Numbered from the stretch's first letter, positions 45,583 to 56,249 are shown. The stretch: 64,000 nt of DNA from Lineus longissimus (GCF_910592395.1 NC_088312.1:8866001-8930000); one strand, 5' to 3'. Translations and numbers: made by a program. The notes: generated from the sequence alone by a model not told the origin.

Positions 45583-48500
45583 TTAGATATCAACAGACGA
45601 CTCAAGTAAACATAGCTTCGTGACAGGTCGTGTCAGCTCATTGTGATGTGTTTTGATCTTGGCTGACCTTACCAGGTTGTCCTTACCAGGATACGTCTCA
45701 ATTACTCGTCCCAACAACCAGGAATTCCTGTGAGCATTGTCATCTACAATCAGAACCAGGTCATCTGGCTTCAGGTTTTGACTTGCGTGACACCACTTCT
45801 GGCGCTCTTGCAGTGCAGTCAGATACTCCTTGGTCCACCTACGCCAAAACAAATCAGCAAGATACTGTACTTGCTTCCATTTCCTTCTGTACAGATCGGC
45901 CTCATCAAACAGTCCAGGAGGTTGACAGGTTCCGGGGCGCAGGAGCAGCAAATGGTTTGGTGTGATGGGTTGTAAGTCATCTGGGTCATCTGACAGCTTC
46001 GTCAGGGGTCTTCCATTTATTATGGCTTCGACCAGACACATCATTGTGTGAAGAGTATCGTCTGTCAGGTTCTGCTGCTTTATTATGCCATCTAGCACTT
46101 TCCTTACAGACCTGATTTGCCTCTCCCATACACCCCCCATATGGGATGCTGCAGGGGGATTGAAAACCCATGTGATTTCTCGTTGGCGCATGTACTCCTC
46201 AATACGGCTGAGATTCCATTCCCGTATTGCTTTCTTTAACTCTTTCTGAGCACCCACAAAGTTTGTGCCATTATCGGATCGGATCCTGATCGGCATCCCT
46301 CGCCTACTAACGAATCTCTGCAGGGCATTGATGAACGAATCAGTTGTAAGATTCTCTGCCACCTCAATGTGTATGGCCCGGGTCGTGAGGCAGGTAAATA
46401 TGCAGCCATACCGCTTCACCATGCTGCGGCCTCGTTTAACTTCAAATGGGCCGAAGTAGTCCAATCCAACATGACAAAAGGCGGCTCTAGGGGAAGCAAC
46501 ACGGTCACTTGGCAAGTCTGCCATTTGTTGAATCATTGGTTTCACATTTCTTTTGCGACAGTGCAGACATTTTGTGTTGTTCCTTCTTACGGCCAGCCTT
46601 CCCTTGATTATCCAAAATTTCTGACGGACTTCCGTCAGTACCCTTTCCGATCCCGAGTGGCCCGTCAAATTATGATAGTAACGAACTATCAAGTCCACCA
46701 CATGGTGTTTCTTCGGCAATATGATCTGGTGCTTGGTTTCATCAGGAAGGTTGGAGTTTTCCAATCGACCACCCACACGCAGGATCCCATCGCTGTCCAG
46801 CACTGGGTTCAGCTTCTTTAGCTTGCAGGTCTTGAAGTTTGCCTGAATGTCACCAAATGCCTTCTTCTGCACGAATTTCAGCACCTCCTGCTCAGCTTCC
46901 AAAAGTTCATCTACAGTGAGGCCACGTCTTGGAGGGGTCATGGCAACTTGTCCGGGAATGTCCTTATTCTTGACCTTCTGGTGTAGCACCTTCTTCAGTC
47001 GCAGCATCCATGCAATCCCTTTCTTGAGCCTATACCAACAGGAATAGTGATTTATCATCGTGCTGATTGCCTGTTGTCCTCCATCCTGAGTCGGGTTCGT
47101 TGCATAAACCTTCACCTCCGGTTTGACCTCAATCATTCCTTCAGTCTCAATAACAATGGGCTCTTTAGGCCATTGCGTCTCCTGCTGTTTCAAGAATTCT
47201 GGTCCGTTTCTCCACCGATCATTTCCGCTTCCAATCAATTCATCGGCTGTCATACCCCGTGATACATCATCTGCCGGATTCTGATCTGTGGGTACATGCC
47301 TCCACTGAGTAGGCACTGTGCTCTCGTGGATTTTAGCCACCCTGTTTGCCACGAAGGTCTGGTATCTCTTTGTCTCATTCCTTATGTAATAAAGTACAAT
47401 CATGCTGTCTGTCCAAAAGACAGACTCGCAGAGAGGGATCTCGAGCTCGCTACGCAGAAGTTTGTCTAGTTTCACTGCTTCGACAGCAGCCGTAAGTTCC
47501 AGCCTTGGGATGGTGGTGGTCTTTAATGGGGTTAACTTTGCCTTGGTCATTACTAGTGCGCAATGGACACGTCCATATATGTCCTCTTGTCTGAGGTAGC
47601 TTGTCGCGCCAAACCCTCCTTCAGATGCATCTGAAAAATGGTGCAGCTGGTTATGTACTACAGTGTCCAGATCTTCTGAACGCAGACATCGTGGCACAGA
47701 GAAATTTTCAAGCTTTGGTAAATCTTCAAGCCACCTGTTCCACTGCTGCTGTTGATGTTGGGACATTCCATCATCCCACCCTAACTTTTCTCTGCACAGA
47801 TCCTGGAATATAGTCCTCGCTTTCAACACGAATGGACTAACCAATCCTAGAGGGTCATAAACAGAACTCAGGATGCTAAGCACTCCTCGTCTTGTCATGG
47901 GGCGATCTTGTGTGGTAATACACGGTCTGAAGGTATCCTGTTCTACATCCCAAACCATTCCCAAAGCTCGTTCAGTGGGTAGACCATCGCTGTCTAAATC
48001 TAGGTCCTTCATCCCCATGGCCAAGTCAGAATTTGGAATGGCTTTCAAGAGAACCCGGCTGTTACTGGCCCATTTGATGACATCCATTCCTCCTCTCTTG
48101 AGCATTTCTCGAAGACTGGTTGCCAGTACAATAGCCTCAGGGTCATTTACCTTACTTCCAAGGACATCATCTACATACATTGACCTATTTACGGTTTCAG
48201 CTGTCTCAGGAGGGAAGTCTGAAGCATTGTCAGCTGCAGTCTTCTTCAATGCATAGTTTGCAGCACTGGGGCTCCAAACCCCACCAAAGATATGTGTTCG
48301 CATTCTATAAATCCTTGGAGCCTTCGTTATATCACCCTCGTCGAAATACAGGAAGCGGAGCACATCCCTATGATCCTTTTCAACCCTGACCTGATTAAAC
48401 ATTGCCCGCACATCTGACGTGAACCCTACCTTCTCCTGGCGGAACCGCAACAGTACTCCAATCAACTTATTGGTCAAGTCAGGACCTTGGAGCACATTTT

Positions 48501-51500
48501 CATTCAGTGAGGTTCCTCTGTGTTTCGCAGCACAGTCAAACACAATTCTGGTTTTCTCTGGCTTCTTTGGGTTCAGTACGGGATGGTGAGGGAGGTACCA
48601 GACCATTCCGTCCTTTCTGCTTATTTCTTCATCAGGCACCAATTCTGCATAACCTTCTTCCAGCAGGGTCTTGAACTCAGTGTTGTACCTCTCATGTAGG
48701 GTAGCATCTTTCTGAAACCTTCTTCCTAGGCTTTCCAACCTTTTCTTCGCCATACTGTAATTGTCCGGTAAATTTGGAGGCCTTTGTTTGAATGGTATGG
48801 GCAAAGTATAATGTCCATCCTGTAACACGGCTGTCCTATCCCAAAGGTCAACCACCTTTCTATCATCCATGGATAGACCAGTTCCATCACCTAGATTGTC
48901 GAGCTTCCAAAATCGCTCGACCTGCTGCTGTAGACTTGTGTCATTGTTGATAAAGTGACAGCTGTGCCGCTCATCAGTCCTTCCATTCTCTCCAAATGGT
49001 CCATTTAGGGTCCATCCCAGGGCTGTCCTTACAGCGTACGGTACTCTTCGGGGATCGTCATCGTGACTCTTGACCTCCAGTGGGACCAAAGCCTCCGGCA
49101 CGTCCTGTCCTATAAGTAGGTCTACCTTGTCAGTGTCTACCGTCAGAATATCAAGTCCTTGTAAATGAGGCCAGTCATTTAAGTCGGACGGTTTTATGTC
49201 ATTAGGCCTAACGTTGAGATTAGACTTGGAGAAAACATGAGGAAGAGTAATAACCTCCTTACCATCGAGGTCAGCCACTTCCAATCCATAAATCGTGGTC
49301 TCAAATCGACTGTCTTTCCTCTCTATTGTTGTCAATTCTGTAATTGCCGTTTTTCCCTTTAGTCCAAGTTTGGTCGCCAGACTTTCCGTGCATAGTGTTG
49401 CCGTAGAACAGTTGTCCAACATCGCATAGGTTATGACTTCTTCATTTCCTCCGATACCCTTGACCTTTACCGGAATGATTGGCGAGGCAATACGGTTGAT
49501 ACCGGCCCCAGTGGACAAAACTGTGGTATTGGACCTTGCAGGTTGCGGCTTGACATCGGCCTTCTTCTCTTGAACATCGTGCCCGTCTGCACGAGACTTG
49601 GGTGCAGGAGCGCCATCCAAATGAAGGAGCGTGTTGTGTTTCTTCCCACAGCCAGAAACTTTACATGCAGGAGGATTACGACAATTTGATGCAAAATGCG
49701 GTCCTTTCAAACAATTCTTGCAGACCTTGTTGTCTCTCACAGTTACCCATCTCTCATTTTGCGTCATCTTCTTGAATATTTCACAGGCCGTCACATGATG
49801 CGCCTCTTTGCATACCAGGCATTTGGGTACCCTGGGCTTATCACCACTTGAACCTTGGTAACCTGTATCCGTCTGGATACTGAACGCTGACCCATGACCA
49901 GGTCTTTGCTTGTTGTTCGACTTGTGGTTGGATTCTGTCTTGGATTCCTTAGCACCACACTTACCAAACACAGGATCATTTTCTTCCTCTGCGGCTTCAG
50001 AAATAAGCTGCAGAAGGTCCTTAATGCCTGGGTTTCCTTGACTAGGCCTATCATCCTTGGTTTTCCGTATCTTCTGGACCACTCTTTTCCATCTATTCTG
50101 AAGATACTGTGGCAACCTCTCAACGATCTGCACCAAGTACGAATCGTTTAAGCGATCCAGCTGTTTCATTGCAGTCAAAGTTTCAACACAGTTTTTCAGG
50201 TCATCAGCTAGATCTCTTATCGCTTCTGGACCCTTGGCTTGCTTTCTGTTGACAATCCGGTTAACCCAGGCCTGACTCACCACAAAATCACTGCCAAACC
50301 GGTCCTTTAAAAGTTTCCTGGCAAGCTTGTAACCCTCTGTAGGGTCCTTAACTGCACAACACTCAATTACCTGCCTTGCCTTTCCAGTACAGTAACGGAG
50401 AAGCCTACTTAGCTTGACACTATCATCAATGAGGTCACGGTCAACAGAGTTCTCAAACGCTCTTATAAACAACCAATACCTGAGAGGATCCCCATCGAAG
50501 GTCATCAGGTCAACCTTAGGCAACTGCAGTGTATTCAATAACAACCTTTGCTGCTGCTGCCCTTGATGCAAAACCTCCATAAGTGCATCCGGAAGTGCAC
50601 TCACGTGACTTACTGGTACCTCCGTTGCCTGGATACATGTACTTACTTCATTGTTTCCTTGAAATGGAGTAGGTCTAAGGAAATTGGTGGTGACACTTTC
50701 TGGAGCCATCGGGGTCGGGGTCGACTGGTAATTGGAGATGTTGCCATGAACTTGGCCGGGATGAAACGCAGGTTGCCTGGGATTCAATCTAGGGTCGGGA
50801 ATTAGGCCTACTTGTCCGGGGTCACGCTTTGGCTTGTCCTGTGACTCATTCCCGGAAACGCCCACCTTCTCATTAGTAGGTGACGTTCTACTTGAGTGAA
50901 CCATGGAACATGCCCTTTCCTTGGCCCGAGCATGCGCCAATTTTGCCTTCAGCTCAAGCTCTTCCCGCTGTTGTACCATCTCGAGCTCCTTCTTGGCAAG
51001 AGCTTGTCTCTCAGCCAGTAGTGACGCCTCTACTTCATAAACGGCACAATTGGCTGCTGCCCGCATCTGGGCCATGGAAACATTGGACCTGTGGCTGCCG
51101 CTACGGGTGCTGCTACGACTTTTGACAGACCTGTGCTCAGAAACCATGGTTGAAATTGAATCATCTGGGCTGACACTAGTATCAAATGAGCTTACACCTG
51201 AACCGACACTACTGACCCCCCCTTCTGAGATCCTGTCTTTTAAAGCCTCAGACCAAGAAGATATATCTTCTAAGCGTTGACCCATGAAACGCGCAACCCT
51301 ATCGACATACAACCTCGACTCAGCAATATCTTCTGGACTGTAAAGAAGACTATGATATGCATTATGGCATGCAAGAAAGTTTGTGAACAGCCTACCTAGT
51401 TCTTCGCCTAAATCATTTATCCTTGATAACTGTCCATAAGAATCAACACAGTCCAATAATGTCTGAATTTCGTTGCCTTTTCTAGTCAATAGTCCCTTTG

Positions 51501-51567
51501 CGGTCGACCGTTTCTTCTTTAACACCTTTAGATCCCTTTGGGGCACCATGGAAAACGCCATTTTCAC
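45583..51567 (-). CDS. BEL/Pao Gag-Pol polyprotein, 1994 residues, intact
   Basis: Start MKMAFSMVPQ; a second Met is residue 3. A coiled, charged N-terminal gag half includes a KKELEMVQQREELELKAKLA helix near residues 190-215. A DUF1759-like gag core spans about 345-500 (LPKVDLMTFDGDPLRYW). Cys/His zinc-binding region about 583-650 (CLVCKEAHH, then CKNCLKGPHFASNC). Aspartic protease with catalytic D718 in AMLDNCSTATLC. RT with YVDD at 1131-1134. RNase H with D1313 in FSDASEGG. Integrase HHCC zinc finger about 1610-1665. Integrase core D1703, D1765 (SDNGTNF) and E1815 (GGVWER). A DUF5641-like C terminus lies around 1890-1985. All catalytic residues looked for are present. Gag and Pol are in one frame without a stop. 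It makes the element's particle proteins and its reverse-transcription and integration enzymes. Confidence 0.97.
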   Translation of the reverse strand: MKMAFSMVPQRDLKVLKKKRSTAKGLLTRKGNEIQTLLDCVDSYGQLSRINDLGEELGRLFTNFLACHNAYHSLLYSPEDIAESRLYVDRVARFMGQRLEDISSWSEALKDRISEGGVSSVGSGVSSFDTSVSPDDSISTMVSEHRSVKSRSSTRSGSHRSNVSMAQMRAAANCAVYEVEASLLAERQALAKKELEMVQQREELELKAKLAHARAKERACSMVHSSRTSPTNEKVGVSGNESQDKPKRDPGQVGLIPDPRLNPRQPAFHPGQVHGNISNYQSTPTPMAPESVTTNFLRPTPFQGNNEVSTCIQATEVPVSHVSALPDALMEVLHQGQQQQRLLLNTLQLPKVDLMTFDGDPLRYWLFIRAFENSVDRDLIDDSVKLSRLLRYCTGKARQVIECCAVKDPTEGYKLARKLLKDRFGSDFVVSQAWVNRIVNRKQAKGPEAIRDLADDLKNCVETLTAMKQLDRLNDSYLVQIVERLPQYLQNRWKRVVQKIRKTKDDRPSQGNPGIKDLLQLISEAAEEENDPVFGKCGAKESKTESNHKSNNKQRPGHGSAFSIQTDTGYQGSSGDKPRVPKCLVCKEAHHVTACEIFKKMTQNERWVTVRDNKVCKNCLKGPHFASNCRNPPACKVSGCGKKHNTLLHLDGAPAPKSRADGHDVQEKKADVKPQPARSNTTVLSTGAGINRIASPIIPVKVKGIGGNEEVITYAMLDNCSTATLCTESLATKLGLKGKTAITELTTIERKDSRFETTIYGLEVADLDGKEVITLPHVFSKSNLNVRPNDIKPSDLNDWPHLQGLDILTVDTDKVDLLIGQDVPEALVPLEVKSHDDDPRRVPYAVRTALGWTLNGPFGENGRTDERHSCHFINNDTSLQQQVERFWKLDNLGDGTGLSMDDRKVVDLWDRTAVLQDGHYTLPIPFKQRPPNLPDNYSMAKKRLESLGRRFQKDATLHERYNTEFKTLLEEGYAELVPDEEISRKDGMVWYLPHHPVLNPKKPEKTRIVFDCAAKHRGTSLNENVLQGPDLTNKLIGVLLRFRQEKVGFTSDVRAMFNQVRVEKDHRDVLRFLYFDEGDITKAPRIYRMRTHIFGGVWSPSAANYALKKTAADNASDFPPETAETVNRSMYVDDVLGSKVNDPEAIVLATSLREMLKRGGMDVIKWASNSRVLLKAIPNSDLAMGMKDLDLDSDGLPTERALGMVWDVEQDTFRPCITTQDRPMTRRGVLSILSSVYDPLGLVSPFVLKARTIFQDLCREKLGWDDGMSQHQQQQWNRWLEDLPKLENFSVPRCLRSEDLDTVVHNQLHHFSDASEGGFGATSYLRQEDIYGRVHCALVMTKAKLTPLKTTTIPRLELTAAVEAVKLDKLLRSELEIPLCESVFWTDSMIVLYYIRNETKRYQTFVANRVAKIHESTVPTQWRHVPTDQNPADDVSRGMTADELIGSGNDRWRNGPEFLKQQETQWPKEPIVIETEGMIEVKPEVKVYATNPTQDGGQQAISTMINHYSCWYRLKKGIAWMLRLKKVLHQKVKNKDIPGQVAMTPPRRGLTVDELLEAEQEVLKFVQKKAFGDIQANFKTCKLKKLNPVLDSDGILRVGGRLENSNLPDETKHQIILPKKHHVVDLIVRYYHNLTGHSGSERVLTEVRQKFWIIKGRLAVRRNNTKCLHCRKRNVKPMIQQMADLPSDRVASPRAAFCHVGLDYFGPFEVKRGRSMVKRYGCIFTCLTTRAIHIEVAENLTTDSFINALQRFVSRRGMPIRIRSDNGTNFVGAQKELKKAIREWNLSRIEEYMRQREITWVFNPPAASHMGGVWERQIRSVRKVLDGIIKQQNLTDDTLHTMMCLVEAIINGRPLTKLSDDPDDLQPITPNHLLLLRPGTCQPPGLFDEADLYRRKWKQVQYLADLFWRRWTKEYLTALQERQKWCHASQNLKPDDLVLIVDDNAHRNSWLLGRVIETYPGKDNLVRSAKIKTHHNELTRPVTKLCLLESSVDI

Positions 51568-51747
51568 AATCTGTGTCGGACAGCCTTGGGCTTGATCAGC
51601 TTCAAATCACTAACATATCGAACCTTACGTCGTGAGGTACGTGACCCATATGGTCGGCCTCTATCCTTGGATAAGGAGTGAGTTCCTTCGAAAGTCGAAA
51701 GACCAAAAAAGGTAATTCCATCCAGAATTCCTTTATTGAACAGAAAA
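51568..51747 (-). other. BEL/Pao 5' leader with primer-binding zone
   Basis: 180 nt between the 5' LTR and the start codon. The primer-binding site should adjoin the LTR at 51747, but I see no TGG-initiated match to a tRNA 3' end directly there; candidates begin TGGATGGAATT or TGGTCTTTCGAC a little further in. Left unresolved. Confidence 0.35.
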
Positions 51748-52357
51748 TGTAGTTTCGAATGAGATGTACCAAATATCCTTAAGAATAACTTGAACGAAGT
51801 TGTGTCCCGTAAAAAAGAAACACGCCTTTTATTTGCCCCTTTTGATCTTTCACTTTACATAACATGACTTTGGAGATTCTAACGATGATGATGATGTCTT
51901 CATCTATATAGTGATGGCGGCGGTGGCGGCGGCGGTTCAATCTGTAAAATTAATCATTCAAATAAGCCTAATGCTAGTGATACTACCTAAAAGATATTAA
52001 CATGAGAAATATATTGATATAAATCGGGAACCGGAATCAAACTTACAAAGCTGGGGACTCTTAAGTTTCTCTGGAATTTAACTTGAAAGTAATACATATA
52101 AGTAGCCTTTAAATGATCATCTTGCTTCCTTGACGGTGTACATCTCACTCACTCCAGATGACCCAAAAATCTTCAATGACTTCAACATGAACTTTGTGAC
52201 AGTATTAATTAACTTTTACGGCTTGACACTCTGGGAACTGCTAAGATAAGGCTAAAGTTCAGATAGGCCTACATAAATCAATAGAAAGAGAAACAGTTAG
52301 CCAGCATGAAGGATAAGAAATATGTAATATATATATATATTGATTTTGTCTGTAACA
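51748..52357 (-). repeat. BEL/Pao 5' LTR (right end on plus strand)
   Basis: 610 bp, apparently identical to 44750-45359. As the 5' LTR it should hold the element's promoter; no TATA box was assigned with confidence. Confidence 0.96.
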
Positions 52358-53108
52358 GTTGTAGTGTTGTTTTTTATATCAACGTTTGTTTACCATGGCA
52401 TAAAAGTAAAAATAAACAAGCAAGTTGTCCATGCTTCAATGTTCATGACATTTTGAATGCTTTTAGTGATGATTTGATTTAAAACATGATTTTTATGTCA
52501 CGCTGCCAGTAAAAAGGGTCTTTCCAAAATGGCCGAAATTCATTTTCGCATGTGGTCTATTGTCTTGTGGCAGATTGTTTGGGGGGGGGGGGGGGCTAAG
52601 CAATGGTTCTCATGGAGACCCAAGACCGCTAATGTTGAAAGTTTTTGGCCTACCCTTTGGCAGTCGAGTGAATTTCAAAATATATAATACATTGAATCTT
52701 TGACCAAACGTGAACATATTCGTATGTTTGCGTTACCTCGCTGTCTAGGCCTATACTGAATGTCGAAAGTCCATCGGCCGTGATGGTTAGGCCTATAAAT
52801 TGCTGTATTGATTGATTTCATAATGAATTACAGCCGAATTACATAATCAAGAATACAAGAAATGAGGCTCCGCCCCAATCATTACAATGGTTTGAATGGG
52901 GATGGGTTAATAGAGTCGCATGTGTGATAATCTTGCTCTGATCTTGGCTGACATTGAAAGTGAAACGAAATCAACATCACTGGTTACAGTAGACCCATTT
53001 CTGCTAAAAAAAGATACCCTATTGTGTCGTTTCTTTAGAATTGATATTGAGGTTTCAGAGTATTGAATGGGGGGCGGAGCCTCATTCCTTGTATTCGGGG
53101 TTTTAGAG
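52358..53108. other. Unassigned flank right of the BEL/Pao insertion
   Basis: Continues the pre-insertion sequence. AACGTTTGTTTACCA occurs here (about 52380) and left of the element (about 44685). A 15-base G tract (52581-52595) follows TATTGTCTTGTGGCAGATTG, a phrase repeated at about 53391-53410, so part of this stretch belongs to the same repeat family as the module copies. Confidence 0.45.
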
Positions 53109-53390
53109 TATTGTCACATGACCTACACGTCACATCTTGGGCCCTCTCTTGCGACGAGTCAATCTGGCCGAGTAATTTCTGGTGCAAATTTATCCGACGA
53201 TATCTCGATAATCCTTTGCCAGAATCTGTTCAATCTCTTCGAATGGTAACTTTAGGAGTTATCAACATTGTGGAGAGAAACAGTTTGCTGTAAGTAGCAA
53301 TTTTTGTGTCGTTGGCCGGAGAGAGTGAGAGAAACTAGGGTCCAGTGTGGTATCTTTGAATATACCCCCAATATTTTGTTCTCAATTCTA
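53109..53390 (+). repeat. Promoter/first-exon-like repeated module, copy 2
   Basis: Second copy of 44241-44640, ending at the same TTTGCT|GTAAGT donor (53284-53295). Differs by scattered substitutions and lacks about 90 bases present after the donor in copy 1. Followed by a G15 tract at 53413-53427. Confidence 0.6.
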
Positions 53391-53749
53391 TTGTCTTGTG
53401 GCAGATTGTTTCGGGGGGGGGGGGGGGTTCATGGAGACCTCCAAAGTGCACAATATAGTCCTTTGTCTCCGCGACACTCTCTCCTAAGACTTGATTTCCC
53501 AACCACATCGGCTTACCGTCTCCATCCAACCACGTGGAACAATGGTCGCGACGGCTGCTGGTGCATTTCACTGCAATGTTGGGTGTCTGGTTGTTGAAAG
53601 TTTTGTGTTGTTTTGTAAATACCATGACTTGCTTACTGTTCAGCATCATAAAACAACTCGATTGACGGACAGTCCTCAATGATGAAAAATGAATAGCGTC
53701 TTTGGTGAATTCGCTGTCTATTAATGTCCTGTCCTGTTTTTCATTTTAG

Positions 53750-53990
53750 ATGTCTGCCTGGCGTGTCTTCTCGTTGTCAACAGAACAAACCCGATGCATA
53801 CCACACTTTCAATGTCACGAAGGCGGGCTCTTGGCCGAGATCACAGTTATACCAAAGATTCACCACTGCACGCTATATAGCTGTTGAAGCATGCAACACC
53901 TTCAACGTCACGACGGCCCTTGGGCGAGATTGCAGAAGTGTCATCATCGCCACTGTCGTGTTCACAGTAGCTGTCCGGGAGCGATTATGA
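53750..53990 (+). CDS. Exon-like ORF, unrecognised
   Basis: Begins after a strong acceptor (tgtttttcattttag). Two readings: an ATG at the exon start gives 45 residues (MSAWRVFSLSTEQTRCIPHF...); another frame is open to a TGA at 53990 and reads CLPGVSSRCQQNKPDAYHTF with two NVT glycosylation-like sites (TFNVTKAG, TFNVTTALG) from an internal duplication. No family recognised. The donor at the end of module copy 2 is 460 nt upstream and could splice to it. May equally be non-coding repeat. Confidence 0.2.
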
Positions 53991-54729
53991 TGTCGCGATG
54001 ACGATCCAGGATACCATGTGATATAACATACATTCTGTGAGTAAAATCTTTGTACCGACTTACTTTTAAGTAATCAAACGAGTTGTCCCTTTTATCATTT
54101 AAAATGTTTTGGTACAAATGAATTTGGCCAAACCACTGGCTCACTTTTAAACTGATGCGATTGCTTGATTTATTCGTACGTTATATTGTTTAAGACATGT
54201 CTTATCATGATGAATCAGGTAATAAAATAATGAAATGTCTTCATCAAAATATTTGCACGTTCAGGGGATGTAATGACTTTATTCACGAGAATATCCCATT
54301 AAAAAACGTCGGACCCGTTATTTTAGTTCACTTCTGGGTTCTTTGTTCATCATCATTATCAATTTAGACATCGCGCCCTCTATTTCTCGTTTGCAGTACT
54401 TGCGCTCAGCAGGCATAAGGTTATCACGTGTTGGGGTCAAAGTTCAGATCTTTGAATATTGAAATAAGCTACCTGGTGCCACCTATTATCGAATTAATAA
54501 ACTAAAACTTTACCGTAACATGCATGCACTATTTAATAATACACCAGCGTTATGCATCCAAATTATGTATGAAATCTTTAAAATCTTTCTTTTTTTGAAT
54601 GTTTATTTTTTGTCTAAAAAAATCATGTATATATTTGTCCCGACTGGTTCGAAATAACAGAAACGAAAAGAAGGTAAAATCTGAAATAATGTTCGCCTAT
54701 GTTAATACTTTTAGGGTCGCACGCTGTTT

Positions 54730-54887
54730 CCACTCAAGTCAATTAAACAAAATCGGATTGCACTTTATTTTTTCATTTTTGGTGATCAAAAATGTGGTTT
54801 GAAAAGTATGGTCAACTGCAACATTTTGATCACCAAAAAATGAAAAAATAAAATGCGCTCTGATTTTGTTTTATTGATTTGAGTGGA
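54730..54887. repeat. Foldback (long inverted repeat), copy 1
   Basis: Arms 54730-54795 and 54821-54887 are imperfect inverted copies (about 66 bp, e.g. TTTTTGGTGATCAAAAATGT against ACATTTTGATCACC) around a 25-nt spacer. Compared with the copy at 56506-56874 it lacks the 216-bp centre. Confidence 0.85.
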
Positions 54888-54900
54888 ATATGCTAGAAAC

Positions 54901-54980
54901 CGCGTACGGGGTTCGAACTCGCGACTTATGGAGAAAAAAACCTCCAAAGTCGTCCGCCCTAACCACCAGGCCACTACGCG
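54901..54980 (-). repeat. tRNA-like domain, copy 1
   Basis: On the minus strand: closing stem CGCGTA / TACGCG, A-box-like GTGGCCTGGTGGTTAGG, B-box-like AGTTCGAACCCC. Between them CGACT...AGTCG encloses a GGAG...CTCC hairpin with a T tract, where a normal anticodon arm should be. It looks like a tRNA-derived head of a repeat, not a working tRNA: the anticodon loop is much too long. Confidence 0.6.
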
Positions 54981-55306
54981 CTCTGGAAAAATCGGGCGTG
55001 CGTTTGCGACTGAATCTTGGACAATAGTATACGTCATCAACCGATTAGAATTGCATAGGCCTATGGAAATACATAATCACGTGCGCTATTCATGTTGGCA
55101 GGGAGATACAATCGTTCTCATTGTATATGAAAAGCTATTGAACTGCTTGTTCCTTTGTCGAAAATAAAACTAAATCTCGTATAATGGGTCCAAGTTCAGA
55201 TCTTTGAATATTAAATTGAGCCACGTGGGCCGTGGTATTCAGTGAAGCCACCTATTATCCAATTAATAAACTAAAATTTGAATTCACCCAGCTGATATGA
55301 TATAGG

Positions 55307-56249
55307 CAAGGAGGATACCGCGGTGACGTCACATCACGTGATCCCGACCCATATTAGTGATCGCTATGGCCAATCAGATTCAGTCTACTGACAGCACCAG
55401 CACTGAACACATCTCCACGTCTCACTGTCTGGTGCGCTCCTGTACACAAAAACACCAATAGACATGAAATATTGCAATACCTAGTATGGATTCTTCCTGT
55501 GTAAAATAAAATTTACAGAGCAGATTAACTTCCACGAATAAAAAAGACGTTTGGCGTGGCCAAAGTGCGGAAATAATGTCTCCGCTAAAATACACTACGA
55601 AATACACTAGGCAATACACTACGCAATATACAGTAGAGATGCAGTTGAGTTTGTTATTGTTTTGACTTAGAAGCCCGCCCATATCATAATATATTCATGT
55701 ATTCATGAAGTATGAACTCATTTCTGTCCCATACAACTCTAAGAACAGTCAATTTCTCCTTAAATCATCACCGAAACCGCGATATCCGCAGGAAGATTTC
55801 GTTCTAGTGTCCGAAAATGCATGATCTTATAGGGGCGCTAACTCGTCAAATAGAGGGGATCTATGGGGATCTATGCCAGTTTTAGGTATTACAGGTCTCG
55901 AACTTGTAAAATCTGTAAACATGCCTCCAAATCCCATTATGATAATGAAGAGATTGCCCCATATCTGGGAGACTGTTTTGAAACCATCGCTAATTTTGGA
56001 AGATCGGTGCCGGCTATTTGGTTTAAAAAACCCTATTTTTCCCCATCAAAACAGCACTTTTCATTATTCAAATGATAGCTTATTGTCTGAAGACTTATTT
56101 CATAGCAGAAAAGTACTAATAACTCTGACTTGATGCGAAAAATCTAACTTTTTTGATGACTTGATTTTCCCTTGGCCGTGGATCGAGTTTGTTTACAATA
56201 TGCAGCGCCATCGTGGAAAAGCCGTGACGTCACCGCGGTATCCTCCTTG
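55307..56249. mobile_element. Non-autonomous inverted-repeat element, 9-bp target duplication, copy 1
   Basis: 943 bp with perfect 26-bp terminal inverted repeats (CAAGGAGGATACCGCGGTGA... and its inverse), flanked by TGATATAGG on both sides (55298-55306, 56250-56258). The terminal repeat contains the palindromes CCGCGG and TGACGTCA (CRE type), and CACGTG lies just inside the left end. No transposase; the small open frames (70 and 86 codons) are not convincing. Nine-bp duplications are typical of Mutator-like elements, but P, hAT and Merlin elements give 8-9 bp, so the superfamily is only suggested. Confidence 0.9.

Larger units (their letters stand above)
44750..52357 (-). mobile_element. Complete BEL/Pao LTR retrotransposon
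   Basis: 7608 bp on the minus strand with 610-bp LTRs at both ends, TG...CA termini, and a 5-bp target duplication GTTGT (44745-44749 and 52358-52362). A single uninterrupted Gag-Pol ORF carries protease, RT, RNase H and integrase in BEL/Pao order. By eye the two LTRs show no difference, so the copy is very young and may still be mobile. It has split a repeat-rich region downstream of tubby. Confidence 0.97.

Noticed and set aside
45730-51280. Many plus-strand frames of 60-150 codons
   Set aside because: Shadows of the minus-strand BEL/Pao polyprotein.
54901-54980. Functional tRNA gene
   Set aside because: The loop in the anticodon position is about 21 nt and forms its own hairpin, and the D stem has a mismatch; better described as a tRNA-like repeat head.
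55863-56133. 70- and 86-codon frames inside the inverted-repeat element
   Set aside because: Two overlapping frames over the same bases; the 86-codon one is not kept in the second copy, and neither has transposase motifs.
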